Shown: positions 1-5,778, numbered from the stretch's first letter. The stretch is DNA of 6,243 nucleotides from DATHBP01 sp035296085 (GCA_035296085.1 DATHBP010000016.1:1-6243); one strand, 5' to 3'. Made by a program: numbers and translations. Notes: generated from the sequence alone by a model not told the origin.

Positions 1-10
1 GTGGCCACTC

Positions 11-430
11 ATGAGCACGCCGCCGGCTCGGCTCGTCGTCGGTGCGGTCATCGTGCACGCCGGTCGACTCCTGGCCGGTCGCCGGGTGGGCCCCGAGACG
101 CTTGCCGGGCGCTGGGAGTTTCCCGGCGGCAAGGTCGAGCCCGGCGAGCACCCGGAGGCTGCCGCCGTACGGGAGTGTGCCGAGGAGCTCGGCGTTGTGG
201 TGGCCGTCGTACGCCGGCTGGGCGATGACGTGCCCGTGCTTAATGGGTGGCACCTGCGGCTGTTCGAAACCCGGTTGCTGGACGGCGAGCCGCAACCTCG
301 TGCCGACCATGACGCACTGCGGTGGTTGGGCCCCGACGAGCTGGACGAGGTGGACTGGCTGCCCGCCGACCGCCCCTTGCTGCCAGCGCTCCGCGAGCTG
401 TTGTCGAACGGCGACCGGCCGCCGCGGTGA
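11..430 (+). CDS. mutT2: Nudix hydrolase, MutT2-like (deoxy)nucleoside triphosphate pyrophosphohydrolase
   Basis: This 139-residue cytosolic enzyme should hydrolyse damaged or non-canonical (d)NTPs to the monophosphate and pyrophosphate. The full Nudix box is visible: G40, E46, then R54-E55, E58-E59, G61 and V62, preceded by the RWEFPGGK strand typical of MutT-type enzymes. The later segments VLNGWHLRLFE (76-86) and VDWLPADRPLL (114-124) resemble, from memory, mycobacterial MutT2 (Rv1160, about 141 aa), which acts on CTP/dCTP and 5-methyl-dCTP as well as oxidised dGTP. Length fits the family. The ATG start leaves the whole Nudix fold intact; only 10 bases precede it and no Shine-Dalgarno sequence is visible, so a leaderless or coupled start is possible. 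It converges on the peptidase gene 24 bases downstream. Nudix membership is near certain; exact substrate is inferred. Confidence 0.88.
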   Translation: MSTPPARLVVGAVIVHAGRLLAGRRVGPETLAGRWEFPGGKVEPGEHPEAAAVRECAEELGVVVAVVRRLGDDVPVLNGWHLRLFETRLLDGEPQPRADHDALRWLGPDELDEVDWLPADRPLLPALRELLSNGDRPPR

Positions 431-454
431 GTGGCGCGAGCAGGGGACGCCCGG

Positions 455-2566
455 CTAGCAGCCGAGCGCGTCGCGCAGGAACCGCACCTGGAGCAGCAGC
501 AGGTTCTCCGCGACCGTCTCCTGCGGCGTCATGTGCGTGACACCGGAGAGCGGCAGCACGCTGTGCGGTTTGCCAGCGGCGAGCAGCGCTGCCGACAGCC
601 GCAACGAGTGGGCCGCAACCACGTTGTCATCCGCCAGACCGTGGATGATCAGCAGCGGCGCCTCGAGGCCCGAGACGTCCTCGAGCAGCGAGTTGGCGGC
701 GTACACGTCGGGCTGTTCGTCGGGGTGCCCTAGGTAGCGCTCCGTGTAGAACGTGTCGTAGAGCGCCAGGTCGGTGACCGGCGCCCCGGCGATCGCAGCC
801 TTGAACACGTCGGGCCGCCGAAGCACCGCCATCGCGGCGAGATATCCGCCGTACGACCAGCCGCGCATCGCGACTCGCGACAGGTCGAGGTCGTCCGGGT
901 AGCGCTCCGACACCCCGAGCAGAGCGTCGACCTGGTCGTCCAGCGTGACGCCGAAGTCGTTGAGGACCGCCCGGTCCCAGTCGTGACCTCGCCCCGGCGT
1001 ACCGCGTCCGTCGGCGACGATCACCGCGAAGCCTTGGTCGGCGAACCACTGAGCGGCGAGGAACGCGCGCGACGCCGCCACCACCATCTGCCCGTGTGGC
1101 CCGCCGTACGGGTCCATCAGGACCGGCAGCGCGCCGCTGCCGGGCTGGTAGCCGGTGGGGAACAGCACGGCCGTACGCAGGTCTCGCTCGCCGACGGACA
1201 GCATCTGCACCGTCGGACGGAACGGCGGAACCACGGCGCGGCTCTCGATGTGACCCGTCTCGGCGCCGTCGCGCAGGACCACCACGTCGACTCCGTCGGC
1301 ATCCAGCCGGCCACGTGCCACGACCGTGGTGGCTCCGCCCACGGCGCCGGTGTGGACGCCGGCACCGGAGGTGAGGTCCTCGACCGACCCGTCGCTGCGC
1401 ACGCGTACGAGGTGCAGCTCGGTGGGCTCCCGGGACGCGCTCACGACCACGGCGTCGTCCTCGACCGCCACGACCGAGCGCACGTGCAAGCCCGCCGGGC
1501 CTAGCGGCTTGCCGTCGAGCGCCACTTTGCAGGTGTCCTCGTCGAAGACCGTGGTGACGAGGCGGCCAGCCGCCGACCACGCCGGCACGCCGACGACGGC
1601 GTCCAGCCACGCGTCGTCGACGTCCTCGCGCAGCAGCTCGGTCTCCCCGCTGGCCGGGTCCGCGCTGAGGATCTGCATTCGGCGCTGGTCCCGTGACATC
1701 ACCGCGACCAGCGGCGGCCCACCCGAACCCCACGCCACCCGCAGCAGATAGGGGAACGCATCGGCGTCCCAGCGCACCTGGGTTCGTGAGCCCGCCAGAT
1801 CGACGTGCCAGAGGCTGACGTCGGCGTTGGCCGTCCCGGCGGCCGGGTAGCGCTGCGGCGCGGGGGCGCGGTCGGGGTTGGCCGGGTCGGCGATGTACCA
1901 CACGGCTACCGGCGCGTTGTCGCACCGCTCCACGAGCAGGCTCTGCCCGTCCGGCGACCACCAATAGCCGCGGTGCCGGTCCATCTCCTCAGCGGCGACG
2001 AACTCGGCCAGCCCCCAGGTGACCTCGTCGCCATCTGGCTCGGCCAGCACCCGGTCGTCCGACCCGTCCGTGCCTACGACGTGCAGCGCGCCGCCGCTGA
2101 CGTACGCCACCGAGTGACCGGTCGGGTCGAGGCGTGGGTCGAGGACACCGCCGGCGACTGGCAGCTCCCGCACCTCGGCTGAGTCAACGTCGACGACCCA
2201 CAGCCGCCCGGACAACGCAAACGCAGCCCGGGCACCGGTGGCGTCGGTGGAGAACGACACAACCCCCGCTCCGATCTCGCGGCTGCGCTCGCGTCGGGAG
2301 CGTTCCGCGGCGCTCAGCTCCTCGCCGGCGTCGCCGAGCAACGCGACCGGGTCGGCGAGCAGGCGCTCCTCGCCGGTGCCGACGTCGTACGCCCACAGCT
2401 CACCGGTTGGGCTGGTGCCGGAGGCGCTGCGGATGAACAGCACCCGTGTGCCGTCCGGACTCACCGAGAACGCCCGAGGTACGCCGAGACGGAACGACTG
2501 GGTGCGAGCCGACAGCCTCGGGAACGACAGCCCGTCGAGGTGTACGGCGTTCGGGGGGGAAGTCAT
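455..2566 (-). CDS. S9 family prolyl oligopeptidase, dipeptidyl peptidase IV/DPP8-9-like
   Basis: This 703-residue serine peptidase probably removes X-Pro or X-Ala dipeptides from peptide N-termini. Residues about 25-450 form an N-terminal beta-propeller (DPPIV_N type, with repeated SPDG-like turns). Residues about 470-703 form the alpha/beta-hydrolase domain. The catalytic triad reads Ser571 in GWSYGG, Asp646 in GLADDNV and His678 in GVTHMTP. Tyr487 in DPYGGPHG is the likely oxyanion-hole tyrosine. The motif AEFVAAEEMDRHRGYWWSPDG (187-207) carries the paired glutamates E193-E194 that bind the substrate amino terminus in DPP IV enzymes, and it closely resembles the EEFDRYxGYWW motif of eukaryotic DPP8/9. 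APVTDLALYDTFYTERY (595-611) is another family signature. No signal peptide or membrane anchor is seen, so it is probably cytoplasmic. The ATG lies 20 bases from the divergent mshB start with no Shine-Dalgarno sequence. Exact specificity is inferred. Confidence 0.93.
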   Translation of the reverse strand: MTSPPNAVHLDGLSFPRLSARTQSFRLGVPRAFSVSPDGTRVLFIRSASGTSPTGELWAYDVGTGEERLLADPVALLGDAGEELSAAERSRRERSREIGAGVVSFSTDATGARAAFALSGRLWVVDVDSAEVRELPVAGGVLDPRLDPTGHSVAYVSGGALHVVGTDGSDDRVLAEPDGDEVTWGLAEFVAAEEMDRHRGYWWSPDGQSLLVERCDNAPVAVWYIADPANPDRAPAPQRYPAAGTANADVSLWHVDLAGSRTQVRWDADAFPYLLRVAWGSGGPPLVAVMSRDQRRMQILSADPASGETELLREDVDDAWLDAVVGVPAWSAAGRLVTTVFDEDTCKVALDGKPLGPAGLHVRSVVAVEDDAVVVSASREPTELHLVRVRSDGSVEDLTSGAGVHTGAVGGATTVVARGRLDADGVDVVVLRDGAETGHIESRAVVPPFRPTVQMLSVGERDLRTAVLFPTGYQPGSGALPVLMDPYGGPHGQMVVAASRAFLAAQWFADQGFAVIVADGRGTPGRGHDWDRAVLNDFGVTLDDQVDALLGVSERYPDDLDLSRVAMRGWSYGGYLAAMAVLRRPDVFKAAIAGAPVTDLALYDTFYTERYLGHPDEQPDVYAANSLLEDVSGLEAPLLIIHGLADDNVVAAHSLRLSAALLAAGKPHSVLPLSGVTHMTPQETVAENLLLLQVRFLRDALGC

Positions 2567-2572
2567 GCGCCG

Positions 2573-2580
2573 GATACTGT
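2573..2580 (+). promoter_or_regulatory. Candidate -10 element for leaderless mshB transcript
   Basis: GATACTGT lies just upstream of mshB. TACTGT (2575-2580) fits the actinobacterial TAnnnT -10 consensus and is followed by exactly six bases before the ATG at 2587, which would place transcription initiation on the start codon. The mshB leader shows no Shine-Dalgarno sequence, as expected for a leaderless mRNA. No convincing -35 box is visible. Assigned from sequence pattern only. Confidence 0.5.
2574..2579 (-). promoter_or_regulatory. Candidate -10 element for leaderless peptidase transcript
   Basis: Read on the minus strand this is CAGTAT, seven bases before the peptidase ATG at 2566. It overlaps the plus-strand -10 almost completely because GATACTG is near-symmetric. 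It is a weaker match (A2 and T6 of the consensus are kept, T1 is not). No purine-rich ribosome site precedes the ATG, which favours a leaderless start. Confidence 0.35.
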
Positions 2581-2586
2581 CACGGC

Positions 2587-3474
2587 ATGGCTGACCGGCG
2601 GCTGCTGCTCGTACACGCTCACCCCGACGACGAGTCGATTAACAACGGCGCAACCATGGCCCGCTACGCCGCCGAGGGCGCCCAGGTCACGCTGGTCACC
2701 TGCACCCGGGGCGAGGAGGGCGAGATCCTCGTGCCCGGTCTGGCGCATCTGGCACCCCATGACCAGGACGGGCTTGGCGACCACCGCGAGACCGAGCTCG
2801 CCGAGGCGATGGCCGCCCTCGGCGTCAGCGACTTCCGCTACCTGGGCGGCCCAGGCCGCTTCCGAGACTCCGGCATGATCGGCACTCCGGAGAACGAGCG
2901 AGCGGACTGCTTCTGGCGGGCCGACCTCCGCGAGGCGGCCGACCACCTGGTCTCGGTGATCCGTGAGGTGCGCCCGCAGGTGCTGGTCACCTACGACGAG
3001 AACGGCGGCTACGGGCACCCGGACCACATCCAGGCGCACCGCGTCGCGACGTACGCCGCGTCGCTCGCCGGCGCGCCGTCGTACCGGCGCGACCTCGGCG
3101 AGCGATGGGACGTGCCGAAGATCTACTGGGTTGCCGCATCGGAGAGCCGGATGCGCGAAGGCATGCGCAAGCTGCGGGCCATGGGCGACCACACGACATT
3201 CGAGGGTCTGGACCCCGACGGTGAGCTGCCGGCGTTCGTCGTGCCTGACGACATGCTCAGCGCGGTGGTCGACGGAGGCGAGTACGTGGAGAACAAGCTG
3301 GCCGCCATGAAGGCCCACGCCACCCAGATCAGCGTCGACGGGCCGTTCTTCGCGCTGTCGAACAACCTCGGGAACGAGGTCTGGTCAACGGAGTTCTACC
3401 GGCTGGCCAAGGGCGAACTCGGCGAACGCGACGACGATGGGCTGGAGCGCGACCTGTTCGCCGGGGTGGCCTAG
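2587..3474 (+). CDS. mshB: MshB, N-acetyl-1-D-myo-inosityl-2-amino-2-deoxy-alpha-D-glucopyranoside deacetylase
   Basis: This zinc-dependent cytosolic deacetylase removes the acetyl group from GlcNAc-inositol to give GlcN-inositol, the substrate for MshC in mycothiol synthesis. The 295-residue product (about 303 in M. tuberculosis) starts MADRRLLLVHAHPDDES. The AHPDDE motif supplies the predicted zinc ligands His12 and Asp15 and the general base Asp14. GGYGHPDH (140-147) supplies zinc ligand His147 plus His144, Asp146 and Tyr142, which match the functional residues of the mycobacterial enzyme almost number for number. RDSGMIGT (93-100), AAMKAHATQ (239-247) and ALSNNLG (256-262) also match MshB rather than the related amidase Mca, from memory. 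The ATG at 2587 was chosen because it puts the first strand and AHPDDE at the N-terminus; upstream in-frame starts would run into the divergent peptidase gene. The membrane-protein gene follows with no gap. Confidence 0.96.
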   Translation: MADRRLLLVHAHPDDESINNGATMARYAAEGAQVTLVTCTRGEEGEILVPGLAHLAPHDQDGLGDHRETELAEAMAALGVSDFRYLGGPGRFRDSGMIGTPENERADCFWRADLREAADHLVSVIREVRPQVLVTYDENGGYGHPDHIQAHRVATYAASLAGAPSYRRDLGERWDVPKIYWVAASESRMREGMRKLRAMGDHTTFEGLDPDGELPAFVVPDDMLSAVVDGGEYVENKLAAMKAHATQISVDGPFFALSNNLGNEVWSTEFYRLAKGELGERDDDGLERDLFAGVA

Positions 3475-3855
3475 GTGCCGACGGGCGCAGTAGCCCGGGG
3501 GTTGGGGCTGCTGGCCGCCGTGGTGGTCGGCAGCGTTCTCGCGCTCGTCGCCGTAGCGCTGCATCGCATGGTGTGGCGCAGCGAAGCCATCTCGCTGCCG
3601 TGGGGACTGGCGTTGGGCGTGGCCGCCTCCGTGCTGTGCGGGCTCGCGGCCGGTCTGCTGCTCGGCCGGCGGGCTGGGACGCTGGCGCTGGCTGCCGGGT
3701 GGGTTCTCACGGTGTACTGGCTGCTGCGCGGTCGGCCCGAAGGCGACTATCTGGTGGCCGGCGACGCATTGGGCTGGGGCTTCCTGGCCACGGGTGTGGC
3801 TGCGATGGCGGTGCTCGTTGGCGCCAGCCTCACCTCGCGGCGCCCGCCGGGCTAG
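3475..3855 (+). CDS. Small four-helix integral membrane protein (mshB-linked)
   Basis: This 126-residue protein is of unknown function. Four hydrophobic segments are visible at about residues 8-29, 42-63, 67-84 and 98-118, joined by short loops, with a basic C-terminus (SRRPPG). The GTG start directly abuts the mshB stop codon. GGGGTGG (3463-3469) inside mshB is a weak ribosome site five bases before it, so translation is probably coupled to mshB. Actinobacterial mshB genes, including M. tuberculosis (Rv1171), are commonly followed by a small membrane protein of this sort; I think it belongs to the DUF6113 group but cannot confirm this here. No catalytic motif is seen. Its stop TAG overlaps the stop of the opposing gene within CTAG. 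Confidence 0.82.
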   Translation: MPTGAVARGLGLLAAVVVGSVLALVAVALHRMVWRSEAISLPWGLALGVAASVLCGLAAGLLLGRRAGTLALAAGWVLTVYWLLRGRPEGDYLVAGDALGWGFLATGVAAMAVLVGASLTSRRPPG

Positions 3856-4091
3856 CCGCTACGCGGCCGGCGCCGCTGCGGTGCCGGCGGGACGACCTTG
3901 GCGGCAACCACGTCCCCCATCGCGATGGCGACCAAGGCGCCGTCTCGGCGCCGGACCTCGACGCGGCCGTCTGCCCATGTCTCGAGGATGCCGATCACGT
4001 CGGTGAGGAGTGGGCGGCCAGACGGTGCGCGTTCCCCGGGGACACGGGAGCGGACGACCACCCGGCGGCCGATGTCGTCCGCACCCAGCAT
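3852..4091 (-). CDS. Stand-alone SH3-like domain protein (resembles N-terminal domain of Rv0428c-type acetyltransferases)
   Basis: This is a 79-residue beta-rich basic protein. The segments IGRRVVVRSRV (7-17), LLTDVIGILETW (28-39), GRVEVRRRDG (42-51) and LVAIAMGDVVAAKVV (53-67) look like the strands of a small SH3-like barrel. From memory they match the N-terminal domain of the actinobacterial GNAT family typified by Rv0428c, where TDVIG and the IxxxDVVAxKxVP motif are characteristic. No acetyltransferase domain follows: the gene ends with an Arg/Pro-rich tail (PQRRRPRSG). The ATG at 4091 was chosen because GGAGGGG (4101-4095 on the minus strand) sits just upstream with good spacing. A longer frame to 4184 would reach almost to fdxC and adds residues without strand pattern. 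Its role is unknown; nucleic-acid or protein binding is only a guess. Confidence 0.75.
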   Translation of the reverse strand: MLGADDIGRRVVVRSRVPGERAPSGRPLLTDVIGILETWADGRVEVRRRDGALVAIAMGDVVAAKVVPPAPQRRRPRSG

Positions 4092-4094
4092 TGT

Positions 4095-4101
4095 CCCCTC
4101 C
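4095..4101 (-). promoter_or_regulatory. Ribosome binding site of the SH3-like gene
   Basis: On the minus strand GGAGGGG precedes the ATG at 4091, with the GGAGG core five bases away. This decides the start in favour of 4091 over 4184. Confidence 0.7.
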
Positions 4102-4130
4102 GGCTGGGCCACCGGTGGCCCGCTCCTGGG

Positions 4131-4138
4131 GATACTAG
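4131..4138. promoter_or_regulatory. Candidate divergent -10 elements between the SH3-like gene and fdxC
   Basis: GATACTAG lies in the 95-base divergent gap. On the plus strand GATACT (4131-4136) is a near-consensus -10 for fdxC and would give a leader of about 45 bases containing the fdxC ribosome site. On the minus strand TAGTAT (4137-4132) fits TAnnnT and would give a leader of about 35 bases for the SH3-like gene. No clear -35 is seen for either. The core GGATACT also occurs in the peptidase/mshB gap. Confidence 0.4.
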
Positions 4139-4172
4139 GGTTGGTGCAGTCGTGAGCCAGCCGCATCGAACC

Positions 4173-4181
4173 GAGGAGGGG
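4173..4181 (+). promoter_or_regulatory. Strong ribosome binding site of fdxC
   Basis: GAGGAGGGG ends five bases before the GTG at 4187 and is the strongest Shine-Dalgarno match on the plus strand of this window. It fixes the fdxC start and suggests high expression. Confidence 0.8.
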
Positions 4182-4186
4182 CACCG

Positions 4187-4516
4187 GTGACGTACGTCAT
4201 CGCGCAGCCGTGCGTGGATCTGAAAGACCGGGGATGCATCGATGAGTGCCCGGTGGACTGCATCTACGAGGGCAACCGGATGCTCTACATCCACCCCGAC
4301 GAGTGCGTGGACTGCGGTGCGTGCGAGCCGGTCTGTCCGGTCGAGGCGATCTTCTACGAGGACGACACTCCCGAACAGTGGAAGAGCTTCTACACCGCCA
4401 ACGTGGAGTTCTTCGATGACCTCGGGTCACCCGGCGGAGCGACCAAGCTGGGCCTCATCGAGAAGGACCACCCGCTGGTCGCGGCGCTGCCGCCGCAGGA
4501 ACAGGCCGAGGCCTGA
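4187..4516 (+). CDS. fdxC: Seven-iron ferredoxin ([3Fe-4S][4Fe-4S])
   Basis: This 109-residue soluble electron carrier has the cysteine layout of Azotobacter FdI-type ferredoxins. By that model Cys9, Cys17 and Cys50 bind the [3Fe-4S] cluster, and Cys21, Cys40, Cys43 and Cys46 bind the [4Fe-4S] cluster (CVDCGACEPVCP, 40-51). Cys25 corresponds to the free cysteine found in FdI. The segment after the clusters, including EQWKSFYTANVEFF (63-76), and an acidic C-terminal tail are typical of the actinobacterial FdxA/FdxC type. Likely partners are cytochromes P450, reductases or other low-potential enzymes, none of which is in the window. The GTG start is supported by the strong ribosome site. Its TGA overlaps the probable CTG start of dapC. 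In M. tuberculosis fdxC (Rv1177) is likewise next to the aminotransferase Rv1178. Confidence 0.95.
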   Translation: MTYVIAQPCVDLKDRGCIDECPVDCIYEGNRMLYIHPDECVDCGACEPVCPVEAIFYEDDTPEQWKSFYTANVEFFDDLGSPGGATKLGLIEKDHPLVAALPPQEQAEA

Positions 4517-5619
4517 GCCGTCCGGCCGTCTCCGCACGGCTGCCGGCGTTCCCGTGGGACGTCCTCGCGCAGCGCACGGCCGTTGCGGGCGAGCACCCCG
4601 ACGGGGTCGTGGACCTGTCGGTCGGCACCCCCGTCGACGAGACACCGGCGTTCATCCGCGAGGCGCTCGCGGCGGCGGGTGATGCGCCGGGCTACCCCTA
4701 CACCGCCGGCACCGCGCCGCTGCGGCAGGCCGCGGTCGACTGGCTGGCGCGCCGGTTCGGGGTTGTCGACCTAGCTCCCGACGCCGTACTGCCGACCATC
4801 GGCTCCAAGGAGCTGGTGGCGGGCCTGCCCGCCCTGCTCGGTCTCGGCGAGGGAGACACCGTGGTCGTCCCGGCCACTGCCTACCCCACGTACGAGGTAG
4901 GCGCGCGGCTCGCTGGCTGCGACGTCGTCGCCACCGACGCCCTGCTGGCGCTCGGCCCACGCCGGGTCGAGCTGGTCTGGCTCAACTCACCGGCGAACCC
5001 CACCGGCCAGGTGCTGCCCGCCGAGCATCTCGCGAAGGTCGTGGCGTGGGCGCGGGAGCGCGGTGCCGTTGTCGTGTCCGACGAGTGCTACCTGGAGTAC
5101 GGCTGGGACGCGGAGCCGGTCTCGGTGCTGCACCCGAGCGTGTGCCAGGGCTCGCACCGCGGCCTGCTGAGCGTGCACTCGCTGTCGAAGCGTTCCAACC
5201 TGGCGGGCTACCGGGCCGGCTTCGTGGCGGGCGACTCCGCTCTCGTTCGCGAGCTGCTGGGCGTACGCAAGCACGCCGGGATGATGGTGCCGTGGCCCGT
5301 ACAGGAGGCGATGCGGGTAGCGCTCGGTGACGACGCGCATGTCGACGCGCAGCGCGCCCGCTACGCGCACCGCCGCGCGCTGCTGCGTACGGCGTTCGGC
5401 TCGGCCGGCTTCCGGTTCGAGCACTCGCAGGGAAGTCTGTATCTCTGGGCAACCCGCGACGAGCCGTGCTGGGACAGCGTCGAGTGGCTCGCGGAGCGCG
5501 GCATCCTGGTCGCGCCCGGTGAGTTCTACGGCTCGGCTGCCGGTCAGCACGTACGGATCGCGCTGACGGCAACCGACGAGCGAGTGGACGCCGCCGTTGC
5601 CCGACTGCACGCTGGCTGA
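4513..5619 (+). CDS. dapC: N-succinyldiaminopimelate aminotransferase DapC (probable CTG start)
   Basis: This fold-type I PLP aminotransferase should transfer an amino group from glutamate to N-succinyl-2-amino-6-oxopimelate, in the succinylase branch of lysine and meso-diaminopimelate synthesis. The product is 368 residues from CTG 4513 (about 362 in M. tuberculosis). Numbered from there, the Schiff-base lysine is Lys226 in SLSKRSNLAGYR, Asp190 in VSDECY contacts the pyridine nitrogen, Asn162 lies in SPANPTG, and Arg348 in HVRIAL binds the substrate carboxylate. No ATG, GTG or TTG lies upstream of GTG 4609 in this frame. Yet codons before 4609 encode SARLPAFPWDVLAQ and HPDGVVDLSVGTPVD, the conserved N-terminus of actinobacterial DapC, so a start at 4609 would cut into the family. 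CTG 4513-4515 overlaps the fdxC TGA as CTGA, implying translational coupling. Function is confident; the start codon is inferred. Confidence 0.9.
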   Translation: MSRPAVSARLPAFPWDVLAQRTAVAGEHPDGVVDLSVGTPVDETPAFIREALAAAGDAPGYPYTAGTAPLRQAAVDWLARRFGVVDLAPDAVLPTIGSKELVAGLPALLGLGEGDTVVVPATAYPTYEVGARLAGCDVVATDALLALGPRRVELVWLNSPANPTGQVLPAEHLAKVVAWARERGAVVVSDECYLEYGWDAEPVSVLHPSVCQGSHRGLLSVHSLSKRSNLAGYRAGFVAGDSALVRELLGVRKHAGMMVPWPVQEAMRVALGDDAHVDAQRARYAHRRALLRTAFGSAGFRFEHSQGSLYLWATRDEPCWDSVEWLAERGILVAPGEFYGSAAGQHVRIALTATDERVDAAVARLHAG

Positions 5620-5684
5620 CGTGTACCGCGTGCGCTGACACGGCCCCAGCCACTCCCGCGTTCTGCCCCCGACTTCGCTCCGCA

Positions 5685-5728
5685 GTTGCCCATTTCTCGA
5701 GGAGGATCCCCCACGCGAGGTGGGCAAC
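5685..5728. repeat. Inverted repeat, alternative hairpin arm A with arm B
   Basis: GTTGCCCA (5685-5692) is the exact reverse complement of TGGGCAAC (5721-5728). The interior can add a CTCG (5696-5699) with CGAG (5716-5719) stem. Arm B is shared with the stronger hairpin at 5722-5753, so the two structures exclude each other. Confidence 0.6.
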
Positions 5729-5753
5729 TACCTACACAACCGTGTAGTTGCCC
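5722..5753. terminator. Strong hairpin, probable bidirectional terminator of convergent genes
   Basis: GGGCAACTAC (5722-5731) and GTAGTTGCCC (5744-5753) are a perfect 10-base inverted repeat. Alternatively CTACAC (5732-5737) pairs with GTGTAG (5742-5747) around an AACC loop. Removing one copy of the tandem CTACCTAC would give an unbroken 12-base-pair stem with a tetraloop. It lies 103 bases after the dapC stop and 26 bases after the end of the minus-strand gene, so it could end both transcripts. No U-run follows on either strand, which is common for actinobacterial terminators but leaves the role unproven. Confidence 0.5.
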
Positions 5754-5778
5754 CCTGCGGTGGGCGCCACCGAACTCG

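Larger units (their letters stand above)
5620..5778. other. Gene-free convergent region between dapC and the last gene
   Basis: No convincing coding frame or RNA gene is seen in these 159 bases. The region is dominated by inverted repeats described separately, as expected where two transcripts converge. A small extra hairpin, GGTGG (5759-5763) with CCACC (5767-5771), sits next to the stop of the downstream minus-strand gene. Confidence 0.7.

Noticed and set aside
452..464. CGGCT-AGC-AGCCG mini-hairpin at the peptidase stop as a terminator
   Set aside because: The five-base-pair stem is too short, has no U-run and lies partly in coding sequence, so it is not supported as a terminator.
627..1964. 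Long open frame overlapping the peptidase gene on the same strand, out of frame
   Set aside because: Its translation is Arg/Ala/Gly-rich low-complexity sequence typical of a shifted frame in GC-rich DNA, while the peptidase frame carries a complete catalytic triad and family motifs.
2563..3318. 251-codon antisense frame covering mshB
   Set aside because: It mirrors mshB codons, has no recognisable motif, and would cover the divergent start region; mshB has clear active-site residues.
4092..4184. N-terminal extension of the SH3-like gene up to 4184
   Set aside because: The extension would cover the fdxC promoter and ribosome site and leave only two bases before fdxC, while a strong ribosome site points to ATG 4091.
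4609..4611. GTG 4609 as the dapC start
   Set aside because: It lacks a ribosome site and would remove the conserved N-terminal LPAFPWD and HPDGV segments of the family.
4987..5727. 246-codon antisense frame over dapC reaching into the repeat region
   Set aside because: Shadow of the well-supported dapC frame with no recognisable domain.
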